42,334 nt of DNA, from NCBI GenBank assembly GCA_964426915.1, contig CAYRTD010000017.1:1-42334 (forward strand), given 5' to 3'. Origin of the DNA: CAYRTD01 sp964426915 (lineage in GTDB: Bacteria > Bacteroidota > Bacteroidia > Bacteroidales > GCA-2748055). Positions 27,201 through 33,663 of the stretch are shown here, piece by piece (the first letter of the stretch is position 1; every line of letters begins with the position of its first letter). A program made the translations under genes and the position numbers. Under the pieces are notes generated by a model, which worked only from the letters and a program-made list of their open reading frames with translations, made no database searches and was not told the DNA's origin.

Positions 27201-27914
27201 AACAATTTTCCTGATAAAAAAAAGCAACATCAGAAAAAAAAGCAGGTAAAAACCTATGGATAAAGTCCTGGCTAAAGGCATTTCATGATGGGATTTACTA
27301 AAATCCAAAGAAAATAAATAATCACCTTCCCGGTTCTCTATACGGTAAGGATCGTCCGGAGCGGAAAACATTATCTCAACATTCCTGTCAAGCTTGAAGT
27401 CTTCCTGGAAGCCATTCCTAAGAAAACGGTTTTCATATGGATTCTCGGTCTTTATCAGTAATAATCCCAAAATTAAAGCGGAATCATTATCGATTCTTTC
27501 CATCAAATAAATCGAATTCCCCAAACTAATAACACTTCCCGAGGGTAAAAGGCCAGGAGTAGAAGGAAGTGGAATCTGATTATCAGTCCAGAATACCAAT
27601 TCATCATCCGAAAAATAAAAAACTGAAAAACCATGCTGATCATATAAATTGAAGAATTCTTCACCAAATCCATCAAAATTTCTGGATGCGAGGTTCAGGG
27701 AATCAATAATATTTTCTGTTTTTTGAAGATAATCATCCAGAATTTTTTCTTTCTCATATATCTTATTCTGAAAATCCTCGACATCTTCTTTGCCATACCC
27801 CCGGTTTTCATAAAATTTTTCAAAAGCATATGCAAACAGAAAAACAATTATTATTAGGGAGATATACCATATCAGGACTGAAAGATGCTTTTTATTTTTA
27901 TTAGTATCAAACAT
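24204..27914 (-). CDS. Large polytopic HAMP-containing sensor histidine kinase
   Basis: A 1236-residue kinase with an unusually elaborate input region. One membrane segment (about 11-33) precedes a first extracytoplasmic domain, then about eight closely spaced segments (about 215-475), a second extracytoplasmic domain rich in Tyr and Asp, two further segments, a third extracytoplasmic domain and a last segment. Then come HAMP, the HisKA H-box HEIKNPLTP (His1027), the N-box NLLKNAIQ (near 1143), DNGKG (from 1173) and GMGLGLSIV (near 1190). The core is closest to the NtrY-like group. All catalytic motifs are intact. No response regulator is adjacent. It lies 188 bases upstream of the T9SS cargo gene in the same direction. 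The 478-bp dispersed repeat begins 17 bases upstream of its start codon and so occupies its promoter region. Confidence 0.9.
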   Translation of the reverse strand: MFDTNKNKKHLSVLIWYISLIIIVFLFAYAFEKFYENRGYGKEDVEDFQNKIYEKEKILDDYLQKTENIIDSLNLASRNFDGFGEEFFNLYDQHGFSVFYFSDDELVFWTDNQIPLPSTPGLLPSGSVISLGNSIYLMERIDNDSALILGLLLIKTENPYENRFLRNGFQEDFKLDRNVEIMFSAPDDPYRIENREGDYLFSLDFSKSHHEMPLARTLSIGFYLLFFLMLLFFIRKIVHGWRGRNKNMIVLLSVIFVVLIMKIVSFHRIPSVLYEVDIFSAVKYSSAFVFSSIGDLFAGIFIFFFIAYSFYTDFQFPYKRLKYKSYSRFILLFSFLFVTITLYVFNTYVFKSLMLDSSISFETYKVLDLSVFTFLGFFMLALLYLAYALLTDKVLLIFANLGMKKYAMGFIILQLIFFFVLFIIPIFPHVNFASILLFAISSGLLFYFRFIKRTDYPFSNFVVFVFLFSIFSLAQVMKYSDIRDRSEMKMLAVTLSAEHDPIAEILFVDINKKIKEDKELEAILFNPVFDFEYLYATLERKYFSGYWDKYDLQVTICEPHDSVYVSPPEDSWYPCYSFFHESILSDGLKVPGTDFYYLDNLNGRISYFLYLTYHDGEPDEVTMFIELDSRFFAEGLGYPGLLLEDSYTEPSGEYSYAKYNNGQLITSTGEFAYSTGTDVYTSEKDGFESFSFDDYDHLAYHLDEDNTIIVSKPSVFWVDILISFSYIFSFYFISLIFLLTISWISPISMRIKPNFKNKIQLSITSVLLISFILYGAGTVYFSIQQYKDRQFEILEEKVQSVYIELIHKLEYETDLEDWSSDTYYSLNELLQKFSNVFYSDINLFSENGELLATSRSELFDMGLISRRMNARAYKEMTVNKRSEYIHSENIGNLEYLSVYVPFVNANNKMLAYLNLPYFTRQDELTREVANLVVAIINIVVLLSLLSFTIAVFVSNTVTSPLRLIQQKIARISLSEKNEKINYSEKDEIGSLVNEYNQMVDQIQRSAEMLAKSERELAWREMAKQIAHEIKNPLTPMKLSVQHLNRAYKDPGKNMDEQVDKITKMLIEQIDNLSSIATEFSNFAKMPLANNEKLNLVKKLKNTIALFTDYEHCEISLQINAEDDIYIYADREQISRVFINLLKNAIQSIPESKAGKVDVVLDSRDGVAVVSVKDNGKGIPEDIRDKLFQPNFTTKSSGMGLGLSIVSNIIRNAGGRIYYETVPDEGSTFFVELPVVE

Positions 27915-27930
27915 AAGTAATAATTATAAA

Positions 27931-28408
27931 TAGTGTTTGTCCATAATGTCCGATATACTCATTCAGAGTTAAATCAGTGAGACTATGATTTTGGTTTCCA
28001 AAATCATTTAGCCGAACTGATCCCGTCCCGAAAGCTTTCGGGAGATAGCCGAGGGATCTCAAAATACATAGGTATACTGCGGTTTAAATTTTTGTGCCTC
28101 CGCACGCTCCTAGATCTCGAACCTTTATCCTGATAGCTATCGGAACAGACACAACTTACACTCTCACCAATACCGATTAATACTAATGACAAGTTTAATT
28201 ATCTCCCTGATAATTAACACCTTGTAATTTTTGCTTTATGCCCCCGTATTCCGGGGGTGGAGGCTCGGTATGACTTACTAGATAATGCAAAAACATTATC
28301 GACTAACTCCTATGAGCACCTTGATCCTGAACATTAGCTTCGCTGAGCTCACCGCCATTTGGCGGATTCGGTTATGATCCAGACACCCGACTTTATTGAC
28401 GGACACTA
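27931..28408 (+). repeat. Dispersed repeat, longest copy (A), composite
   Basis: This copy starts TAGTGTTTGTCCATAATGTC and ends TTGACGGACACTA; the end's reverse complement, TAGTGTCCGTCAATAA, matches the start with a few mismatches, so the element has imperfect inverted ends of about 16 bases. It shares its first 45 and last about 50 bases, plus the middle segment around GTATACTGCGGTTTAAA, with copy B at 30249. Inside are several nested palindromes: ATGATTTTGG/CCAAAATCAT (27985-28007), CCCGAAAGCTTTCGGG (28027-28042), GATAGCTATC (28132-28141), CCCCCG/CGGGGG (28241-28257) and GATAATG/CATTATC (28281-28300). It carries no gene and accounts for nearly all of the 553-base gap between the histidine kinase and rlmH. 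Confidence 0.8.
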
Positions 28409-28467
28409 AATAAACACTAAATCTAAGGAAAAAATCCATTGCTCATATATACAGTTTTAAACAATAC

Positions 28468-28938
28468 TCAGAAATGATGGTAAGGTTCATTTCTGATTAT
28501 TGTAAAGGCCCGGTAAACCTGTTCAAATAATATCAGTCTTACCATCTGATGGGAAAAGGTCATCGCTGACAGGGAGATTTTAATATCCGCTTTCGCAATA
28601 ACCTCATTTGAAAAACCATAAGGACCACCAATTAGCATGCAAATATCGCGCCCTTCAACCATTTTCCTGTTAAGATAGTATGCAAAAGCCTCAGAATCAA
28701 ATTTTTTCCCTTTATCATCCAGTAATATCAGGAAAGAATTATCCGGGATAGCTTTAATTATCCCTTCACCCTCTCTTTTCTTCTGTTCATTAACCGACAT
28801 ATTCCTTGTATTCTTTATATCAGGAACAATAATGATATCAGTCTTAACATAATGTTTTAAACGGTTATAATAATCGAGGATTCCCTGTTCTATATAATTG
28901 ATCTTTGTTTTGCCCGTAAAAAGGAAGCTTAGTTTCAT
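28468..28938 (-). CDS. rlmH: 23S rRNA pseudouridine-1915 N3-methyltransferase RlmH
   Basis: A 156-residue SPOUT-class methyltransferase that methylates pseudouridine 1915 of 23S rRNA using S-adenosylmethionine. The SAM-binding knot motif IGGPYGF is near residues 103-109. The C-terminus shows the strongly conserved LSAMTFSHQMVRLILFEQ and the terminal IIRNEPYHHF. Length is standard. It is divergent from the DUF4783-nadC pair across a 52-base gap. I believe rlmH, a DUF4783 gene and nadC are often neighbours in Bacteroidales. All residues expected for activity are present. Confidence 0.97.
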   Translation of the reverse strand: MKLSFLFTGKTKINYIEQGILDYYNRLKHYVKTDIIIVPDIKNTRNMSVNEQKKREGEGIIKAIPDNSFLILLDDKGKKFDSEAFAYYLNRKMVEGRDICMLIGGPYGFSNEVIAKADIKISLSAMTFSHQMVRLILFEQVYRAFTIIRNEPYHHF

Positions 28939-28990
28939 TCTTCAACTGTTAACAGAATTTTATTATCTTGCATTAAAATAGCTCAAATTT

Positions 28991-29410
28991 ATGAATCTCC
29001 GGGTGAATTTAATATTTGTTGGCTTTTTAATTGCTTTACTGTTTTCTCTTAAAACAGACGAAACAATCGCTCAGAATACTTCAATTGAAGTGAAAAAGGC
29101 TTTTCAAACCGGTAATGCCCGAATGTTAAGCACCCATTTTGGTGATATTATCACCCTTAATATTACCGGAGAAGAAGTTCAGTGTTCGAAAGAAGAAGCA
29201 AGAGAAAGGATCCATACATTTTTCATAACTAAAAAGTTGAGCAGTTTCGAAATAAAATTTGAGGGGAAAAAACACAATTCTAATTTCCTAATAGGAACAT
29301 TATATACAAATTCAGAAAGATTCAGGGTTAACATCTTCTTCAAAAAAAATAACGGTAAAAATCATATACATTTGCTAAGAATTGAAAAATACAATGGATC
29401 AGAAATTTAA
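28991..29410 (+). CDS. DUF4783-family exported protein
   Basis: A 139-residue protein with an N-terminal signal peptide (about 1-27, ending IAQN). The compact domain carries the DUF4783 pattern: EVKKAFQTGNARMLSTHFGDIITLNI, then YxxSKEEAR-type 'QCSKEEARERIHTFF', then 'FEGKKHNSNFLIGTLYT' and a closing strand. The fold resembles NTF2-like small cone domains, but the molecular function of the family is not established. Its last codons overlap nadC by 17 bases if nadC starts at 29394. It is divergent from rlmH. Confidence 0.85.
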   Translation: MNLRVNLIFVGFLIALLFSLKTDETIAQNTSIEVKKAFQTGNARMLSTHFGDIITLNITGEEVQCSKEEARERIHTFFITKKLSSFEIKFEGKKHNSNFLIGTLYTNSERFRVNIFFKKNNGKNHIHLLRIEKYNGSEI

Positions 29411-30251
29411 TAAATTAATTGACAAAACAATAGATATATGGTTTTCTGAAGATATTGGTGAGGGGGATCATACCACATTATCCACTATATCTCCTGTTGC
29501 AGGAGGAAAAGCAAAACTACTGTCCAAAGATGAAGGCATTATCGCTGGAATTTTTATAGTTGAAAAACTGATCCGGAAATTCGATGAAAATTTGCAATTG
29601 GAAGTATTTATTCCTGATGGATCTGAGATAAAGAACGGGGATATTATCTTCGAAATGAATGGACCTGTGCAATCCATCCTGCAGGTTGAAAGAATTTCGC
29701 TGAATCTTCTCCAAAGACTTTCAGGGGTAGCTACCCAGACCCGGCAATATGTCAAAGAAATTGAAGCCTATAAAACACAAATACTCGACACCCGAAAAAC
29801 TACGCCTGGATTACGATTTCTGGAAAAAGAAGCTGTTAGACTCGGGGGCGGGTCAAATCACCGGCTTGGACTCTATGATATGATCCTGATAAAAGATAAT
29901 CACATAGACTTCGCCGGAGGAATTCAAAATGCCGTCAGAGATGCCCGGAATTATCTGGATAAAAAAAATCTGGACCTGAAAATAGAGGTTGAGGCCAGAA
30001 ACCTTAGTGATGTTGAAAATATTTTGAAAATAGGAGGAGTAAACCGCATATTACTTGACAACTTCAGTCCTGAGCTCACAATCAAAGCTGTTAAGATGAT
30101 TAATGGCATGGCAGAGACAGAATCATCAGGTGGGATTAACCTCCACTCCATTAAGGATTATGCAAAATGCGGTGTGGATTATATTTCTGTTGGTGCCCTT
30201 ACACATCAGATCAGGAGTTTGGATCTAAGCTTGAAAGCAGACTTTAAATAG
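29394..30251 (+). CDS. nadC: Nicotinate-nucleotide pyrophosphorylase (carboxylating)
   Basis: A 285-residue quinolinate phosphoribosyltransferase, which converts quinolinate and PRPP to nicotinate mononucleotide, CO2 and pyrophosphate in de novo NAD synthesis. Diagnostic stretches are SEDIGEGDHTT near the N-terminus, ILDTRKTTPGLR and GGGSNHRLGLYDMILIKDNHI, which hold the substrate-binding Arg, Lys and His. I prefer the ATG at 29394; a TTG four codons earlier (29382) is possible. Both overlap the DUF4783 gene. Its TAG stop codon (30249-30251) is also the first three bases of a dispersed repeat (copy B), so the natural 3' end may have been replaced by the repeat. The C-terminus (LTHQIRSLDLSLKADFK) nevertheless looks complete. 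Confidence 0.96.
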   Translation: MDQKFNKLIDKTIDIWFSEDIGEGDHTTLSTISPVAGGKAKLLSKDEGIIAGIFIVEKLIRKFDENLQLEVFIPDGSEIKNGDIIFEMNGPVQSILQVERISLNLLQRLSGVATQTRQYVKEIEAYKTQILDTRKTTPGLRFLEKEAVRLGGGSNHRLGLYDMILIKDNHIDFAGGIQNAVRDARNYLDKKNLDLKIEVEARNLSDVENILKIGGVNRILLDNFSPELTIKAVKMINGMAETESSGGINLHSIKDYAKCGVDYISVGALTHQIRSLDLSLKADFK

Positions 30252-30446
30252 TGTCTGTCCATAATGTCCAATATACTCATTCAGTATTATATTTAAGCGG
30301 TATTCGTGAGCTCGTTATCACTCGGTTCTGCGTTGCTGCAAAAATTTTAAATCCTCGAATACATTAGTATACTGCGGTTTAAAATTTTTGCGCGCCTTGA
30401 TCTTGAACATTATGATCCAGACACTCGACTCTATTGACGGACACTA
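30249..30446 (+). repeat. Dispersed repeat, 198-bp copy (B)
   Basis: It starts TAGTGTCTGTCCATAATGTC and ends TTGACGGACACTA, like copy A, but is 198 bases long. Its centre is a strong stem: GCAAAAATTTTAAA (30338-30351) pairs perfectly with TTTAAAATTTTTGC (30378-30391) around a loop containing ATACATTAGTATAC. Relative to copy A it lacks the nested palindromes between the left end and the centre and the AGCTTCGCTGAGCTCACCG block on the right. The first TAG is the nadC stop codon. A further terminus follows after only two A residues. Confidence 0.82.
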
Positions 30447-30448
30447 AA

Positions 30449-30468
30449 TAGTGTCTGTCCATAATGTC
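30449..30468 (+). repeat. Dispersed repeat, solo left terminus (C)
   Basis: TAGTGTCTGTCCATAATGTC is an exact 20-base copy of the left terminus of copy B, placed two bases after copy B's right end (junction GGACACTAAATAGTGTCTGTCC, itself an imperfect palindrome). No matching interior follows, so it is a truncated second copy. It ends 39 bases before the pdxH start. Confidence 0.8.
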
Positions 30469-30507
30469 TTTTTGAACATTTCATATTTCTTTTCTGTTTC
30501 ACGACTA

Positions 30508-31149
30508 ATGAAGAGAGAACTGGAAAAATTACAAAAAGATTATCAGGACCGGAGAATGAGAAAGAACGATCTTCCGGCTGACCCCCTCCAGTTATTCAAA
30601 ACATGGATGGACGAAGCCCTTTCCAGGGAGGTACCGGAACCTAATGCAATGGCCGTATCAACTGTAGGTAAAGATAAGAAACCCTCTGTTAGAACTGTTT
30701 TACTTAAGGAATTAAACTCTGACGGGCTAGTCTTTTATACCAATTATAATTCAAGGAAATCAAAAGAAATAGAAGAAAGCCCTGAGGTTGGCATTCTCTT
30801 TTTCTGGCCTTCGCTGGAGCGGCAGGTTCGTATTGAAGGTACAGCTCAAAAAACCAAAAAGAAAGAGTCTGATGAATATTTTAAAGGGAGGCCCAGGAAC
30901 AGTCAGATAGCAGCCTGGGCATCTCCACAAAGTGATGTCATTAGTTCAAGAGAAGCACTTGAGGAACGTTACAATGAATTTGAAAGAAAATTTGTAAAAA
31001 AAAGGATAAGCCGTCCACCATATTGGGGAGGATACAGGATTAAACCTTTTTTCTTTGAATTCTGGCAGGGCCGACCGGGAAGAATGAACGACCGGATTAT
31101 CTACAGAAAAGAAAAACGCAAATGGATTAAAGACAGGCTTGCTCCCTGA
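30508..31149 (+). CDS. pdxH: Pyridoxamine 5'-phosphate oxidase
   Basis: A 213-residue FMN enzyme that oxidises pyridoxine or pyridoxamine 5'-phosphate to pyridoxal 5'-phosphate. Family stretches are clear: DPLQLFKTWMDEAL, AMAVSTVGKDKKPSVRTVLLK, FYTNYNSRKSKEIEE, FFWPSLERQVRIEG, then SQIAAWASPQSDVI and the C-terminal WGGYRIKPFFFEFWQGRPGR with the PLP-binding Arg. The ATG at 30508 gives the usual length; the frame stays open back to a GTG at 30451, but that codon lies inside repeat terminus C and the extension is not conserved-looking. The stop at 31147-31149 directly abuts the stop of the convergent glutamine synthetase gene. Confidence 0.96.
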   Translation: MKRELEKLQKDYQDRRMRKNDLPADPLQLFKTWMDEALSREVPEPNAMAVSTVGKDKKPSVRTVLLKELNSDGLVFYTNYNSRKSKEIEESPEVGILFFWPSLERQVRIEGTAQKTKKKESDEYFKGRPRNSQIAAWASPQSDVISSREALEERYNEFERKFVKKRISRPPYWGGYRIKPFFFEFWQGRPGRMNDRIIYRKEKRKWIKDRLAP

Positions 31150-32649
31150 TCACATTACGTGAATATATTTCACCACTAATTTTCTTATTTCTTCGTTTTT
31201 CCCATATAGCTTTTCTGAAAGGTTTTCATCCTCATAAGAAAGCAGGGTGTTGATTATATTATCGATCATGCCGGCCGGGAAAATTCCGTCTTTCTCAAAA
31301 ATCTCTCTTTTCTTTTTCAGGGCTTTTGCAGAACTGTAGCAGGAATCGGGCAAATGATTAAGTTTTTTCTTCTTTTCCACATCCTTATGGATATCCACAT
31401 CCACAAATAATTCTTCAGCCTTTTTCAGGCTTTCCTCATCTTCAAGCCCTCTAAGCGCACCAATTATTAATCCGGCAAGTAAATTATGTATATTTGCAGA
31501 ACCATCCGGAGCCCTGAATTCAACCGTCTGTTTCCCGGGTCTTTTGATGTCTCTGATAGTTTCAGCAGGATTTGCATCAATGATCATATTTGTCTTTCCC
31601 ATCCATCCCAACGGAACTCTTATGAGAACACTCCGGTTCCTGTCTCCCCAGCAAATATTGGTAGGAGCCTCCTGATTCGGCACCAATCGCAGATAAGATG
31701 TTGGGATGGTATTCCCAAAGGCTGTAAGTGCATCAGAAATGCCGAGAATACCGGCTATCATCATTTTTGCTGTATCACTTAATTGTCCTTCCTTCTCCAT
31801 AAGATTTTCATCCTGCTTTTCTGCAAGAAAATGAATATGCAGGCCACTACCGGCTTTCCCCACAGTAATCTTTGGAGCAAAGCTCAATTCCACTCCATAG
31901 CGATCAGCCAGCATCCGAAGAATCCATTTTGCCACAACCAACTGATCTGCTGCCTCTTGCGCCTCCATCGGCAAAAATTCAATTTCGTGTTGTTCAAAAT
32001 CTTCGTCTTCATTACTGAAATTCCCAACTTCATTGTGAGAATACTTGATTTTTCCTCCTGCCTTTGCTATTAAAGACATTGCCTCAATACGGAGATGCTC
32101 CCATTTGGAAAAAGGTGCAGCAGAATGATATCCCTTTTGGTTTTCAACCCGGAACAGTTCTTCTCTCGGACAATTAATATAATATTCCAGCTCTCCAAGA
32201 GCCTTGAAGGTCATGCCGGTTTTCTTCCTGAATATTTCCTGTGCTTTTCTTAAAACATGTTCCGGTGAATTTTCAAGAGGTTTACCATCGCTGGTATAAA
32301 AAGAACACAGTATGTCCAGGGCGGGAATCTCAGAAAAAGGATTCACAAAAGCTGTTCTGTACCTTGGTATTACATATAGATCGCTTGATCCTGCAGAAAT
32401 GAATGAAAATAAGCTGGATCCATCTACTCTTTCTCCGTAGGTAAGTACCTGTTTGAGGTGCTCCCTGCTTTGAATAACGAAATTCAGTGTTTTTAATTTT
32501 CCGTCTTCTGCAATGTACCGCAAATTCAGCAATTCAATTTCATTCGCCTCAATGAACCGGATAATATCATCGCATCGAAAATGCATCGGTGCTTTATCCA
32601 GAAACTTCACCAGGGGATTCGGATTCATATTTGAATTTTTATTTTCCAT
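31150..32649 (-). CDS. Divergent glutamine synthetase-family protein
   Basis: A 499-residue protein of the glutamine synthetase superfamily, which ligates ammonia to glutamate with ATP. The N-terminal beta-grasp part contains ERVDGSS (about 93-99). The catalytic domain has the family motifs GELEYYI (metal Glu), AGSGLHIHFLAEK (the GSGxHxH signature), NRSVLIRVPLGW and TVEFRAPDGSANIH. The Tyr-adenylylation segment of GSI-alpha/beta enzymes is not evident, and 'GWMGKTNMIIDANPAE' replaces the more usual sequence after the NRS motif, so this is an unusual subgroup. It is likely, but not proven, to be a true glutamine synthetase. A -7 box match lies 51 bases upstream. It is convergent with pdxH with no base between the two stop codons. 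Confidence 0.85.
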   Translation of the reverse strand: MENKNSNMNPNPLVKFLDKAPMHFRCDDIIRFIEANEIELLNLRYIAEDGKLKTLNFVIQSREHLKQVLTYGERVDGSSLFSFISAGSSDLYVIPRYRTAFVNPFSEIPALDILCSFYTSDGKPLENSPEHVLRKAQEIFRKKTGMTFKALGELEYYINCPREELFRVENQKGYHSAAPFSKWEHLRIEAMSLIAKAGGKIKYSHNEVGNFSNEDEDFEQHEIEFLPMEAQEAADQLVVAKWILRMLADRYGVELSFAPKITVGKAGSGLHIHFLAEKQDENLMEKEGQLSDTAKMMIAGILGISDALTAFGNTIPTSYLRLVPNQEAPTNICWGDRNRSVLIRVPLGWMGKTNMIIDANPAETIRDIKRPGKQTVEFRAPDGSANIHNLLAGLIIGALRGLEDEESLKKAEELFVDVDIHKDVEKKKKLNHLPDSCYSSAKALKKKREIFEKDGIFPAGMIDNIINTLLSYEDENLSEKLYGKNEEIRKLVVKYIHVM

Positions 32650-32699
32650 GAAAAAAATTTATTCTTTTAAAATCACAAGTATTATTATTGAACAGATTA

Positions 32700-32707
32700 C
32701 AAAGATA
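32700..32707 (-). promoter_or_regulatory. Candidate -7 box for glutamine synthetase
   Basis: The minus strand reads TATCTTTG, an exact match to TAnnTTTG, 51 bases before the start codon. No TTTG is seen at the expected -33 position. The large palindrome at 32829-32873 lies about 120-170 bases further upstream. Confidence 0.45.
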
Positions 32708-32828
32708 GCGGAGGCATAAGACCCTTCTTATGATATAAAGCATCCCGGACATATGTTTAAAAACAAAATGAATCTGAAAGTATTCTTCCTTCCGGCCCAA
32801 CCCAAAACAAGTTTATTTATCTGGAACT

Positions 32829-32873
32829 TGCACATTCGAAGGGAAACCCTCCCGGGAGGGTTTGGGTGTGCAA
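32829..32873. repeat. Large palindrome upstream of glutamine synthetase
   Basis: AAACCCTCCCGGGAGGGTTT (32844-32863) is a perfect 20-base palindrome. It is flanked by TTGCACA (32829) and TGTGCAA (ending 32873), which also pair, giving a long stem with a small asymmetric bulge. A run of nine A follows on the plus strand. This orientation does not make a rho-independent terminator for either neighbour, so a protein-binding site, an RNA element or a mobile palindromic repeat is more likely. Confidence 0.6.
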
Positions 32874-32969
32874 AAAAAAAGAGCAGCTAGTTTAATAACT
32901 TCTAATCTGTAAGTTCTTGTTAAAAGTTATGAGCTTTTAGACAGACTCTATATTTCATTACCGTATAAA

Positions 32970-33029
32970 TAGTGTCTGGATCATAACCGAATCCGCCAAA
33001 TGGCGGTGAGCTCAGCGAAGCTAATGTTC
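32970..33029 (-). repeat. Dispersed repeat, inverted right-end copy (D)
   Basis: The reverse complement reads GAACATTAGCTTCGCTGAGC...GGATTCGGTTATGATCCAGACACTA, equal to the right end of copy A (28329-28408) except that 20 bases between two GACAC repeats are missing (AGACAC-CCGACTTTATTGACG-GACACTA has become AGACACTA). It contains the CCGCC/GGCGG hairpin. No left half is present. Confidence 0.75.
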
Positions 33030-33090
33030 GATATCTGGGTAGTTACAACGAATTTTTTTTCTGAGTGTACCAAATAAAATGGTGGGAGGG

Positions 33091-33663
33091 TCAGTTTTTC
33101 ATCTGTCTGATTCTTCTGCGTTCATACCAGAGCAAAAAACCTGAGGAAGAGTAAAGCAGTGTAATAACAACGATAATAGTGGAATAAATGAGTTTACCCC
33201 ATTGTTTCCCGTCATCAAAAAACGTATCAATAATAGAGCCATCATGTATATCCTCAATAACATCCGATATCCGGTATCCCGAATGCAAAATTTCTCCGTT
33301 AGCGCCGTCAAGCTGGATTTCAAAGTAGTTACGGTTGAAAATAACTTTTAGGCTTCCTTTAGAGGGTCTTATGTCCATTCGGTCGATCACCGCTTCTTTA
33401 GGATTATCGAACCGGATGTAATAATGATCAAGCGCAGCATTTTTCAATTCATCAAGAGGTAACCAGTCGGATAATTCAGTTGTACTGCCCTGATAGGTAG
33501 GGATAGCGAGTATGTGACCGGCATTTTTTTTCCAGGCAAGAAGTAAACCCGTAATAGTAATTATGAGTATAAAAACAAGAAAATAAATTCCCGTTGCCCT
33601 GTGGATCTTTCTTATTTTCCGTATTCTTCCTGCTCTTTTTCTAATTAATACTCTATTCTGCAT
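33091..33663 (-). CDS. PepSY-associated membrane protein
   Basis: A 190-residue protein with a basic N-terminus (RKRAGRIRKIRKIHRATG), a membrane segment (about 23-45), a periplasmic PepSY-like part (about 60-150, including AVIDRMDIRPSKGSLKVIF and FEIQLDGANGEILHSGYR) and a second membrane segment (about 157-180) before a basic end. It matches the PepSY_TM-type family, often linked to iron or redox processes in the envelope, but its function is not established. The ATG at 33663 overlaps the valS stop by one base (TGATG); a GTG one codon earlier is possible. It is probably translated from the valS transcript. Confidence 0.78.
   Translation of the reverse strand: MQNRVLIRKRAGRIRKIRKIHRATGIYFLVFILIITITGLLLAWKKNAGHILAIPTYQGSTTELSDWLPLDELKNAALDHYYIRFDNPKEAVIDRMDIRPSKGSLKVIFNRNYFEIQLDGANGEILHSGYRISDVIEDIHDGSIIDTFFDDGKQWGKLIYSTIIVVITLLYSSSGFLLWYERRRIRQMKN

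Larger units (their letters stand above)
32650..33090. other. 441-base intergenic region before glutamine synthetase
   Basis: No gene is visible. It contains, left to right, a -7 box match for glutamine synthetase (32700-32707), a large palindrome (32829-32873) and an inverted partial dispersed repeat (32970-33029). The rest is AT-rich sequence without recognisable structure. Confidence 0.7.

Noticed and set aside
28004..28192. 62-codon minus-strand frame inside repeat A
   Set aside because: It is made of nested palindromes and a repeat absent from copy B, with no coding character.
29382..29393. TTG start of nadC four codons upstream
   Set aside because: Possible, but the ATG at 29394 is a more usual start and the four residues add nothing to the fold.
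27931..30468. Insertion sequence with a transposase
   Set aside because: The repeat copies have inverted ends but no transposase frame inside any of them.
30451..30507. Upstream extension of pdxH to a GTG
   Set aside because: The GTG and next codons are the dispersed-repeat terminus; the ATG at 30508 gives the normal pdxH length.
32829..32890. Rho-independent terminator
   Set aside because: The homopolymer after the stem is A, not T, on the plus strand, and on the minus strand no T-run follows; the position upstream of glutamine synthetase also does not fit.
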